64,000 nucleotides of DNA, taken from assembly GCF_900103865.1 (NCBI RefSeq), contig NZ_FNII01000002.1:248001-312000 (forward strand), in the 5' to 3' direction. Below, piece after piece: positions 56,878 through 64,000 of this stretch (position 1 is its first letter; each line of letters starts with the position of its first letter). The DNA comes from Vreelandella arcis (GTDB lineage: Bacteria; Pseudomonadota; Gammaproteobacteria; Pseudomonadales; Halomonadaceae). Below the pieces are notes generated by a model. It did not search any database and had not been told where the DNA came from. It saw only the letters and a list, made by a program, of their open reading frames with translations. The position numbers and the translations under genes are program-made.

Positions 56878-58500
56878 CTAGTCATCCGGTGCCAACTCCT
56901 CTCGCTTCGGAGGGCTGCCCACCTTCACTTCGCTAAGTTCCTCATGGGACAGGCCGCGGTACAACGCGAACATCATGGCAAACACCAGAATGAACATTGG
57001 CAGGCCGACAACGGTGATCACCTCCTGCAGAGCGGTAAGCCCGGCGTCGCCGGCAAGCACGATGAGCATGGCCGCCAACATACCTTCAGAGACGCCCCAG
57101 AAGACCCGTTGGTGCCAGGGGCCGGGATCTGCACTGCCTGTGCACAGCATATCGACTACCAGGGACGCGGAGTCCGATGACGTGGCAAAAAAGATGGCGA
57201 CGATAACAACCGCCAAGCCCTGGATTAACGTGGCCGCTGGGAAACTCTCGAAAAACGCAAACATGGCGAGTGGAATACTTTCGCCCACGGCAGCGGACAA
57301 GGCACCGGCCTGCTCTCCCATGGCTTCCCGGGCATCGGGCCCAATCCCGTCAATCTCCATGGCAGACCAGCCAAAGATCGCAAACCAAACCAGCGTAAAG
57401 ATGGAGGGAGCGAACAGTACACCAAGGACGAACTCACGGATGGTTCGCCCGCGGGAAATCCGCGCCACAAATATCCCGATGAAAGGCGACCAGGTCACTG
57501 TCCAGGCCCAATAGAACACCGTCCAACTGCCCTGCCACCCCCAGGCACCGCCATCGCTGGAATAGCTTGCCAGCGTATCATTCCAGAATGCCATTGGCAG
57601 CAGGTTCGTTATGTAGAGACCAAAGGTCTCGACAACAGCACGTAAAAGAAAAACGGTCGACCCTGTAAACAACACAAACAGCATCAAGCCAACAGCCATG
57701 CCAATATTGATATTGGAAAGCCGCTTCACGCCTGAGTCCAGCCCCGCCACGATCGATCCCACCGCGACGGTCGTCAAGACAGTGATGATGAGCACCTTGG
57801 TAATCACAGCATCCGGAATATCAAATAATTCCGTTAGCCCCGCATTGATCTGCTGGGTGCCCAGGCCAATAGAAACCGCCACACCAAAGAGCGTCCCGAG
57901 AATGGCAAAGATATCGAGGGTTTTGCCGAAAGGACCGTAAATGCGATCGCCTATCAGCGGATAGAACACTGAGCTGAAACGCATCGGCAGGTTGTAACGA
58001 TAGATAAAGTACGCAAAAGCCAGGCCAGGCATAGCGAAAATCGCCCAGGTGTGCAGCCCAAGGTGATAGATCGAAAAACTCATGGCATCGTCGGCGGCTG
58101 CTACAGAGAAGGGCTCGACATCCGGTCTCGGGGGAGTTGCAAAGTGGGAAATAGGCTCAGCCACGCCCCAGAACATCAACACCGTGCCAATACCGCCGGC
58201 GAACAGCATGCTGAACCAGGAGAGGTTGCCATAGGCTGGCTTCGCATCATTGCCCCCCAGGCGAATCGCCCCGAAACGGCTGATCGCCACCCACAGCAGA
58301 AACGCCACCCAACTCGTCACCCCTAAAATAAAGAACCAGCCAAGGTTGGTAACGATCCATTCCCGCCCCGCGCCAAAGGCATTCCCTACTGGGCCGGGCG
58401 CAATCAAAAGCACCACTAAAAAAACGATCATGATCCCGGCAGATGTGAAAAAAATCGTGGGATCCGTCTTAAGGCCCAGCTTCTTCGCCAGTGCTTCCAT
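56878..58500 (-). CDS. BCCT family transporter
   Basis: A 540-residue betaine/carnitine/choline-type transporter with 12 helices. Diagnostic segments are NLSWFSMLFAGGIGTVLMFWGVAEPISHF, the helix-4 region GLHTWAIFAMPGLAFAYFIYRYNLPMRFS and YWAWTVTWSPFIGIFVARISRGRT with its aromatic Trp cage. Members import compatible solutes such as glycine betaine, choline or ectoines using Na+ or H+. The C-terminal tail is short, arguing against the long osmosensing BetT type. GGGAG 8 bases before ATG 58500 supports the start. Confidence 0.93.
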   Translation of the reverse strand: MEALAKKLGLKTDPTIFFTSAGIMIVFLVVLLIAPGPVGNAFGAGREWIVTNLGWFFILGVTSWVAFLLWVAISRFGAIRLGGNDAKPAYGNLSWFSMLFAGGIGTVLMFWGVAEPISHFATPPRPDVEPFSVAAADDAMSFSIYHLGLHTWAIFAMPGLAFAYFIYRYNLPMRFSSVFYPLIGDRIYGPFGKTLDIFAILGTLFGVAVSIGLGTQQINAGLTELFDIPDAVITKVLIITVLTTVAVGSIVAGLDSGVKRLSNINIGMAVGLMLFVLFTGSTVFLLRAVVETFGLYITNLLPMAFWNDTLASYSSDGGAWGWQGSWTVFYWAWTVTWSPFIGIFVARISRGRTIREFVLGVLFAPSIFTLVWFAIFGWSAMEIDGIGPDAREAMGEQAGALSAAVGESIPLAMFAFFESFPAATLIQGLAVVIVAIFFATSSDSASLVVDMLCTGSADPGPWHQRVFWGVSEGMLAAMLIVLAGDAGLTALQEVITVVGLPMFILVFAMMFALYRGLSHEELSEVKVGSPPKREELAPDD

Positions 58501-58599
58501 CACCATTACTCCCAAGTCTTTCCGACAACATAGGAGTTATTCGTCGGTCACGCCAAGTGGTCAGCGAAACTTGATTTTTTACGGTTGTTAAAGAGATTC

Positions 58600-59763
58600 T
58601 CAGTTTGACTCTGACTCCCTTTCTCCTTCCCCTGCCTCCGAGGAGCTAACATCATGCTCCTCTGCGTCTTCGGCGCCTTCCTCGACCATCTCTTGGGCTT
58701 CCTGCTCGTCCTCAGCTGACGCCTCTGGCTTTCCGTGATCTTTCCGAGCAACAGTTAGCGTTGTAGAGAGTCCGAAGTGATCCGAGCCTTGCACCTTCAC
58801 TCTGTCGATATCAATAAGATGGAAACCATCAGAAACGAACAGGTGATCAATCGGGTATCGCCACCATGGATATTTAGCATGGTAGGTACTCAGCAACCGC
58901 CGACCAAGGCGGGGATCTTTTAGGTCACTCAAATCGGCGAATAGCCTGGTGGTGTCAGACCATGCAACGTCATTGAAGTCCCCGGTGACAATCCAGCGGT
59001 TGTCCGGGTCTTCTTCAACATGGCGAGCAATGAGCATAAGCTCTGCATCGCGTTCACGGCTGTCCCGTCGCCCTTCCTCGTTGCTGAAGTTTCTTTCCTG
59101 CAGCCCTGGAGGAACTGGGTGGGCGCCGACAAAGCGCACTGGGCCAATGTCTGGAACGTCAATCGTCGCGAAAACGGAAGGTCGACGCTCAGAGACCAAA
59201 TGTTCAACCGCCTGCTCCAGCAACGGAATCCGTGACCATAGCACTATCCCCAGCCCCTCACCGCGAACCTCTCCAACGCGATGGGCATAATGCTCATCTA
59301 GCGGCGCCATCCCTTCGGCCCAGGCGCTATCGACTTCGATTAGCAATAGTAGATCGGGATCCTCGCGACGAACCATCGCCAGTACCTCAGCGTAATGGTC
59401 GTTCGTGTAGGTAACATTCGCGGTCAGCACTTTAAGAGTCGTCTGGTTTTCGCCGGGTTGTCCTTCAGCGGTGGGTACCTCGGTCGACCAAATGGTTGTG
59501 AACGGCAGGATGTGCGTTAAGTGCCAACCTGCTATCGCAAAGATGACCACTATCCACACTGCGTGCTCTTTTCTCGGGCGCTTTAGCCACGCGTGCACTC
59601 CCAGAAGCAGCACTGGCAAAACCAGCACGCCAGTCAACTGTAGCCGCGGAAAATCCCACAGTCTGATCCACCATTGGCCACTAGGTATTAATGGCAGTAA
59701 GGCCACCACTACCATCAAAAGCACCAACAACCGGATGCCCCAGAGAAGGAGTTTTAAAAACAT
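58600..59763 (-). CDS. Membrane-anchored endonuclease/exonuclease/phosphatase family protein
   Basis: About 387 residues: two or three N-terminal hydrophobic helices (LLLWGIRLLVLLMVVVALL onward), then an EEP domain with catalytic Glu in LLLLIEVDSAWA, His in GAHPVPPG, Asp-Asn in IVTGDFNDVAW and the terminal Asp-His in GSDHFGLSTTL. A final 45 residues are extremely acidic. YafD-like EEP proteins share this anchor-plus-catalysis layout; substrates may be nucleic acids, lipids or phosphates. The start at 59763 has GAGAGG upstream; 59778 and 59808 are alternatives. Confidence 0.85.
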   Translation of the reverse strand: MFLKLLLWGIRLLVLLMVVVALLPLIPSGQWWIRLWDFPRLQLTGVLVLPVLLLGVHAWLKRPRKEHAVWIVVIFAIAGWHLTHILPFTTIWSTEVPTAEGQPGENQTTLKVLTANVTYTNDHYAEVLAMVRREDPDLLLLIEVDSAWAEGMAPLDEHYAHRVGEVRGEGLGIVLWSRIPLLEQAVEHLVSERRPSVFATIDVPDIGPVRFVGAHPVPPGLQERNFSNEEGRRDSRERDAELMLIARHVEEDPDNRWIVTGDFNDVAWSDTTRLFADLSDLKDPRLGRRLLSTYHAKYPWWRYPIDHLFVSDGFHLIDIDRVKVQGSDHFGLSTTLTVARKDHGKPEASAEDEQEAQEMVEEGAEDAEEHDVSSSEAGEGERESESN

Positions 59764-59850
59764 GAGGCCTCTCAACATGGCAATGTTGGCCGCGGAAATC
59801 CCGGCCATACTTGTCTAAAATGCCGCAAACATTGTTACAATTTAAGCAAG

Positions 59851-61299
59851 TTAGCTTTCAGGCCCCATAAGGTGCTTAACCTGAAGATATTCTGCCAAAC
59901 CCCAGGGACCCAACTCACGGCCGATACCACTAATCCCAAAGCCGCCCCAACTGGCTTCTGGCATGACGAGCTGCTCGGTGTTGTACCAGACGCTGCCGGC
60001 ACGCAGCTGTTGACCAATTCGACGTGCACGCTCGACATCCCCGGCGATCACCGTGGCTGCCAGGCCGAATGGGCTGGCGTTAGCGAGCTCGACGGCTTGC
60101 TCATCGTTACTCACACTGCGCCCACACAGTACGGGCCCGAAAATCTCTTCCTGCCATAATTGGCTTTCGACGGGTACGTCGCGAAACAGCGTCGGGGCTA
60201 CAAACTCACCCTGCTCGGGAAGTTGACGGTGACTGCTATCTCGCACCGCAACCAGCGCTTCTTTTCGGGCAATCTCAAGATATTCCTCGACCACCTTGCG
60301 CTGCTTAGAGCTGGTCATTGGCCCCATGTCTGTATCGTCGGCCAGCGGGTCTCCCAGCCGGATAGCATCCATTCTCTGGCCCAGCGCTTCGTAAAGGGCA
60401 TCGGCCAATGACTCGTGCACGATAAGCCGCGAAGTTGCCGAACACACCTGCCCAGAGTTAAAGAAGATGCCTGCCATTACCCAATCGGCGGCCTGGTCAA
60501 CGTCGGCATCACTAAGCACCAGAACGGGCGACTTGCCCCCCAGCTCCAGCGAGACATTGCGGACGCCCCGGGCGGCGGCATGCATTACCTGTTCACCAAC
60601 CGCATTACTCCCGGTGAAGGAAAGCTTATCAACATCAGGATGGGCGGTTAACGGCGCTCCAACATGCTCACCATCACCATGCACCAGGTTAAAAACGCCC
60701 GGCGGCAGTTCCACTTCCTCGGCGATCTCAGCCAGCGCCTGCTCGGGTAGCGGCGTCACTTCCGAGGGTTTGAAAACCACCGTGCAGCCCGCCGCCAGAG
60801 CCGGTGCAATCTTCCAGGCACTGGTGACCAGCGGGAAGTTCCAGGGAGAAATCAGCCCTACCACGCCCGCAGGATCCTCGAATGTCTGAACCCGAACCCC
60901 CTCCATGCTGTGGGACACATTACGCCCCTGGCGCGCTTCCAGCTCATGGGCCAATCCTGCGTAGTAGCGATAGCAGGCAATCGCATCGTCGAGATCAATC
61001 GCCGTCTCGGCGAGCGCCTTGCCGTTATTGCGTGATGAAAGGCGCATTAACGACTCGCGTCGCGCTGTCAGCGCATCGGCGAACGCCGCCAAATACTCGC
61101 CTCGACGACCACCCCCCAGCGCTTGCCACCCTGGCAAAGCACGCCGAGCAGCGGCCACCGCCGCCGCGACATCAGCCGGATCACCGACTGTGACCTCAGC
61201 AATGATTTCCTGACGATAGGGATCAGTAACAGGCAGTCGCGCTTGGCCGTTACTTGCCACCCAGCAGTTGTCGATGAAGTGTTGTGTCAGTTGTTGCAA
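59851..61299 (-). CDS. Aldehyde dehydrogenase
   Basis: About 482 residues of a classical NAD(P)-dependent aldehyde dehydrogenase. The NAD-binding ISPWNFPLV, the general base Glu in SLELGGKSPVL and the catalytic Cys in FNSGQVCSATSRL are intact, as is the late EEIFGPVL. It is closest in feel to betaine/4-guanidinobutyraldehyde-type enzymes. A start at TTG 61299, behind AGAGG, matches the family N-terminus (QQLTQHFIDNCWV); ATG 61386 is in frame but would overlap the upstream gene by 65 bases. It follows a ThDP decarboxylase whose product it could oxidise. Confidence 0.88.
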   Translation of the reverse strand: MQQLTQHFIDNCWVASNGQARLPVTDPYRQEIIAEVTVGDPADVAAAVAAARRALPGWQALGGGRRGEYLAAFADALTARRESLMRLSSRNNGKALAETAIDLDDAIACYRYYAGLAHELEARQGRNVSHSMEGVRVQTFEDPAGVVGLISPWNFPLVTSAWKIAPALAAGCTVVFKPSEVTPLPEQALAEIAEEVELPPGVFNLVHGDGEHVGAPLTAHPDVDKLSFTGSNAVGEQVMHAAARGVRNVSLELGGKSPVLVLSDADVDQAADWVMAGIFFNSGQVCSATSRLIVHESLADALYEALGQRMDAIRLGDPLADDTDMGPMTSSKQRKVVEEYLEIARKEALVAVRDSSHRQLPEQGEFVAPTLFRDVPVESQLWQEEIFGPVLCGRSVSNDEQAVELANASPFGLAATVIAGDVERARRIGQQLRAGSVWYNTEQLVMPEASWGGFGISGIGRELGPWGLAEYLQVKHLMGPES

Positions 61300-61313
61300 G
61301 AGAGGTACCTCTC
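61300..61313. repeat. 14-bp perfect palindrome over the aldehyde dehydrogenase ribosome binding site
   Basis: GAGAGGTACCTCTC is self-complementary and contains the likely Shine-Dalgarno AGAGG, in the 22 bases between the decarboxylase stop and the TTG start. In mRNA it could form a small stem that hides the ribosome binding site, although a 14-bp palindrome without a loop folds poorly. Confidence 0.6.
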
Positions 61314-61321
61314 GATAGAAA

Positions 61322-62965
61322 TCAATGGGAGTCGGGCGAGTTATGCGTCTCGGGTTGAACCGCTTCGCTCCAGGCAAAAGCATCAATCTCGACCAGAATC
61401 GGCCCGGTCAACGGTCTGTTGCGCAGCACAGAGGCCAGCTCTTCCGGGGTTTTAATGCGCTTTGACATGCACCCGAAGCCAGCAGCCAGCATCTGAAAAT
61501 CTGGGGCCTGAATATCCACCCCTAGACGAGGCACCCCGGCGCCGTCCATAAAACGGCGAATCTCTTCATACCCTTGATTGTGCCAAAGCACTACGACGAC
61601 CGGCAGTGTCTCCTCTACCGCGCAGGCCAATTCAGAAAGCGTAAACATGATGCCACCGTCACCCACTAGCGCTACGACCGGCAAGTCAGACCGCCCCAGG
61701 CTTGCCCCCATAGCGGCGGGCAAGCCATAGCCCAGCGTACCGTAGCCGGTGGAGGCATTGAAAAAACGCCTTGGCGCCGGTTGGGAAACGAGATGATTGG
61801 CGGCGTAGGTGGTAGCGCAGGAGTCGCCCACCAGGATGGCATCGGGTAAGCTTTCACGAAGCACCTCAAATAGCGGCACATAAGGGGCGAAGGCAGGATC
61901 TGCCTCCATCTCAAGCGCTTGCCAGGCAGCTGTCACCCGAGCCTCACCGTCCCGCTGTCGGGGCAACTCGGCACAGCGTGCAGCCAGGGCTTGAAGGGTT
62001 AGCCCGGCATCCGCCACCAGTGCCAGCTCGGCGTACTGGTTACGCGCCAACTGCTCGGCGTCGATGTCCACCCGGATCAGACGCCCCGTAAGCTCAAAGC
62101 CATCATCAAAGACCACATCGTAGTCGGTCTCGCCCAGCTCGGTGCCGATGGCCAGGATAACGTCGGCCTCCTTGGCCAACTTACGCACTGGCGGCAGGGA
62201 GACATTGGCGCCCAGATCCAGAGGGTGATCGCGGCCCAGCAACCCCTTGGCATTGATGGTCGTGACCGTCGGGGCATCAAGCGCTTCCACCAGCGTGCGT
62301 GCCGCATCAGGCGCTGATACACAGCCACCCCCCAGCAATACCAGTGGGCGATTTGCCGCTGAAAGCCACTCCATGGCTGTCTCTAGCGCCGCAGGGTCGG
62401 GTGCCGGCTTGGCCATTGTAGAACGCTGCCAGCGAGCCGGCTTCGCGACCGGTGCGTTGAACAGGTCAATTGGAATTTCAATATGCACGGGGCCCGGTCG
62501 CGCCCCTTCAAACACGGCAAAGGCCCGGGCCAATGCATCGGGGAGCCCGTCGGGCGTTGCCAGCGTGTAGCTGAAGCGCGATAGGCCTGCCGTCAGCTGC
62601 TGCTGGCTGGGTAGCTCGTGAAGTCGACCCTGACCGCGACCCAGGGTGTCGCGGCGATTGACGCTGGAAATCACCAGCATGGGGATGGAGTCAGCCAGTG
62701 CTTGCCCCATGGCCGTGGCAATATTGGTCATGCCGGGGCCGGTAATGATGAAACAGACGCCCGGCTGCCCGGTCGCCCGGGCGTAACCGTCGGCCATAAA
62801 ACCCGCACCCTGTTCGTGGCGTGGGGTAATATGGCGGATCCCGCCCGCCTCGCCTCCATCCAGTCCCCGATAAAGCTCTACGGTGTGCACACCGGGAATG
62901 CCGAAGACGGTATCTACCCCATAGGTGTCGCGCAGCAATCGAATGAGCAACTCTGCACAGGTCAT
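61322..62965 (-). CDS. ThDP-dependent 2-oxoacid decarboxylase, possibly 2-ketoarginine decarboxylase (AruI-like)
   Basis: A 547-residue thiamine-diphosphate enzyme of the acetolactate-synthase fold. The N-terminal catalytic Glu is in TPRHEQGAGFMADGYARATG, and the C-terminal cofactor motif runs from ALVGDGGIMFT to the HNQGY segment. The FGIPGVHTVELYRGLD start and overall pattern recall AruI, which decarboxylates 5-guanidino-2-oxopentanoate in the arginine transaminase pathway. The adjacent aldehyde dehydrogenase would then act like KauB. Acetolactate synthase or another 2-oxoacid decarboxylase remains possible. AGGAG lies 8 bases before ATG 62965. Confidence 0.82.
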   Translation of the reverse strand: MTCAELLIRLLRDTYGVDTVFGIPGVHTVELYRGLDGGEAGGIRHITPRHEQGAGFMADGYARATGQPGVCFIITGPGMTNIATAMGQALADSIPMLVISSVNRRDTLGRGQGRLHELPSQQQLTAGLSRFSYTLATPDGLPDALARAFAVFEGARPGPVHIEIPIDLFNAPVAKPARWQRSTMAKPAPDPAALETAMEWLSAANRPLVLLGGGCVSAPDAARTLVEALDAPTVTTINAKGLLGRDHPLDLGANVSLPPVRKLAKEADVILAIGTELGETDYDVVFDDGFELTGRLIRVDIDAEQLARNQYAELALVADAGLTLQALAARCAELPRQRDGEARVTAAWQALEMEADPAFAPYVPLFEVLRESLPDAILVGDSCATTYAANHLVSQPAPRRFFNASTGYGTLGYGLPAAMGASLGRSDLPVVALVGDGGIMFTLSELACAVEETLPVVVVLWHNQGYEEIRRFMDGAGVPRLGVDIQAPDFQMLAAGFGCMSKRIKTPEELASVLRNRPLTGPILVEIDAFAWSEAVQPETHNSPDSH

Positions 62966-62976
62966 ACTTGCGCTCC

Positions 62977-63999
62977 TCATCCTACTAGCCAGTGAGCCAT
63001 GACCACGATGATCGGCAACGTGATGGCGGTGCGAATCAAGAAGATCGCGGCCAGCTCCCAAAGTTTCAGCGGTATCTTCGACTTGAGCAGCAAGGCGCCA
63101 ATCTCGGACATGTAAACCAATTGGGTCAGCGACAGACAGGCAATGACGAAACGCGTCAGCTCGCTTTCAATATTGCTGGCCAGCACTGCCGGCAGAAACA
63201 TATCGGCAAAGCCCACTAATGTCGCGGGCGCTGCGGCCTCCGCTTCCGGTAAACCCATCCATTGCAGCACGGGCACCATGGGCATCGACAACCAAGTAAA
63301 TATGGGTGTGAACTCCGCCAGGATAAGCGCCACGGTGCCGATGGCGATCACCAGCGGCAAAAGACCAAAGAAGATATCCGCAACGTTGTACAGCGCAATC
63401 CGCACCAACTGACGGGGGCCCGGCGCCTTTTCGGCACGTGCCACCGCCATTCCCAAGCTATAGCGTAGCAGGCCTTGTTTACCGGTACGCTCTTCCTGCA
63501 ATTGACAGCCAACCGGCGGGTAGTAGCTATTCGACTTGAGTGATAAAGGCGGTAGCCGAGGCACGATCACTGCCGCTATCAGCCCCGCCACGACGACCGT
63601 CAGGTAGAAAGGCACAAAGAGGTGGTTAATACCGATAAAACTGGTCACCAAAATCGCAAAGGCAATCGACACGATAGAGAAATTTGTTGCGATGGCCGCT
63701 GCTTCGCGGCAGTTGTAGAAGCCCTTCTCATACTGCTGAGTGGTAATCAACACGCCGACGGTGCCGGAGCCCATCCAAGAAGCGGTGGCATCGATGGCGC
63801 TGCGTCCCGGCAAGCCGAAAATCCACCTAAAGGGCGTGCGCAGTAGGCTTCCAATGAACTCCATAAAACCAAAGTCGACCAGAAAAGGCAGCAGAATGGC
63901 GGCAAAGAAGAAGAACGTCAGCAGCACAGGGGCCAAGTCGTTGAGCATCACACCACCTGTGTAAGAGGCGATGGCAAATTCAGGGCAGAACTGGAAATA
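62977..63999 (-). CDS. YjiH family membrane protein, partial
   Basis: The frame is open to the right edge of the window, so the start is missing; about 340 residues are present. Multiple helices include VLLTFFFFAAILLPFLVDFG and LVRIALYNVADIFFGLLPLVIAIGTVALI, with the 'Gate'-type segment WMGSGTVGVLITTQQYEKGFYNCREAAAIATNFS characteristic of YjiH-like nucleoside-recognition proteins. It probably transports a small solute. The stop is 11 bases before the decarboxylase start, so it heads or sits early in an operon with it and the aldehyde dehydrogenase. Confidence 0.85.
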   Translation of the reverse strand, partial: YFQFCPEFAIASYTGGVMLNDLAPVLLTFFFFAAILLPFLVDFGFMEFIGSLLRTPFRWIFGLPGRSAIDATASWMGSGTVGVLITTQQYEKGFYNCREAAAIATNFSIVSIAFAILVTSFIGINHLFVPFYLTVVVAGLIAAVIVPRLPPLSLKSNSYYPPVGCQLQEERTGKQGLLRYSLGMAVARAEKAPGPRQLVRIALYNVADIFFGLLPLVIAIGTVALILAEFTPIFTWLSMPMVPVLQWMGLPEAEAAAPATLVGFADMFLPAVLASNIESELTRFVIACLSLTQLVYMSEIGALLLKSKIPLKLWELAAIFLIRTAITLPIIVVMAHWLVG

Positions 64000-64000
64000 C

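Overview
The window is chromosomal DNA of a moderately halophilic gammaproteobacterium of the Halomonas/Vreelandella type. The evidence is a complete ectABC ectoine operon whose EctA and EctB closely resemble those I know from Halomonas, Pseudomonas-like gene neighbourhoods (ruvCAB-tol-pal, ubiG-mupP-yciK, nfuA/metH, tusDCBE), and a moderately high G+C content. I see no rRNA, tRNA, CRISPR array, insertion sequence or prophage. Nearly all of the sequence is coding, and no gap between genes exceeds about 300 bases.

Layout. 1-1.9 kb: the end of a BrkB/YihY membrane protein, acylphosphatase, a D-2-hydroxyacid dehydrogenase and an FmdB zinc ribbon. 2-6.2 kb: aspS and the Holliday-junction genes ruvC-ruvA-ruvB. 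6.2-11.6 kb: the Tol-Pal envelope operon (ybgC, tolQRAB, pal, cpoB). 11.6-13.8 kb: yciK (+) facing mupP and ubiG (-). 14-16.2 kb: galU and an active-site-degenerate UDP-glucose dehydrogenase homologue. 16.2-23 kb: a coiled-coil membrane protein and the tamA/tamB outer-membrane assembly pair. 23-25.9 kb: msrA, carbonic anhydrase and glutathione reductase.

26-28.5 kb: ectABC with a good sigma70-type promoter, a possible 21-codon leader ORF and a strong terminator. 28.5-32.7 kb: a DUF3833 lipoprotein, then a three-gene set that pairs a periplasmic retropepsin-like protease lipoprotein, a membrane protein with a dead transglutaminase domain and an ATP-grasp (RimK-like) ligase. This set is the best candidate for a little-described system here. 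32.7-34.4 kb: overlapping zur-hisI-yidD, convergent with sufE. 34.4-36.8 kb: a stand-alone tyrosine recombinase divergent from a KfrA-like coiled-coil DNA-binding protein, with an AT-rich, dyad-rich gap between them. 36.9-42.8 kb: nfuA, metH and a MATE exporter.

42.9-45.1 kb: sulfite reductase cysI and its DUF934 partner. 45.2-48.3 kb: Smr protein, gamma-glutamylcyclotransferase, wrbA, DUF2069 and pdxH. 48.4-52.2 kb: a PatZ-type protein acetyltransferase divergent from a histone-deacetylase-family enzyme, a plausible write/erase pair. 52.3-53.7 kb: tusDCBE sulfur relay for tRNA 2-thiolation. 53.9-56.8 kb: BI-1 family protein, secreted dienelactone-hydrolase-like protein, a small membrane protein and a YheT hydrolase. 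56.9-64 kb, all on the minus strand: BCCT transporter, membrane-anchored EEP-family hydrolase, aldehyde dehydrogenase, ThDP-dependent decarboxylase and a YjiH-type membrane protein. The last three look like a catabolic module for a 2-oxoacid, possibly 2-ketoarginine.

Start codons were chosen from visible Shine-Dalgarno sequences and family N-termini; uncertain ones are flagged. All functional calls rest on reading motifs by eye, not on database searches.
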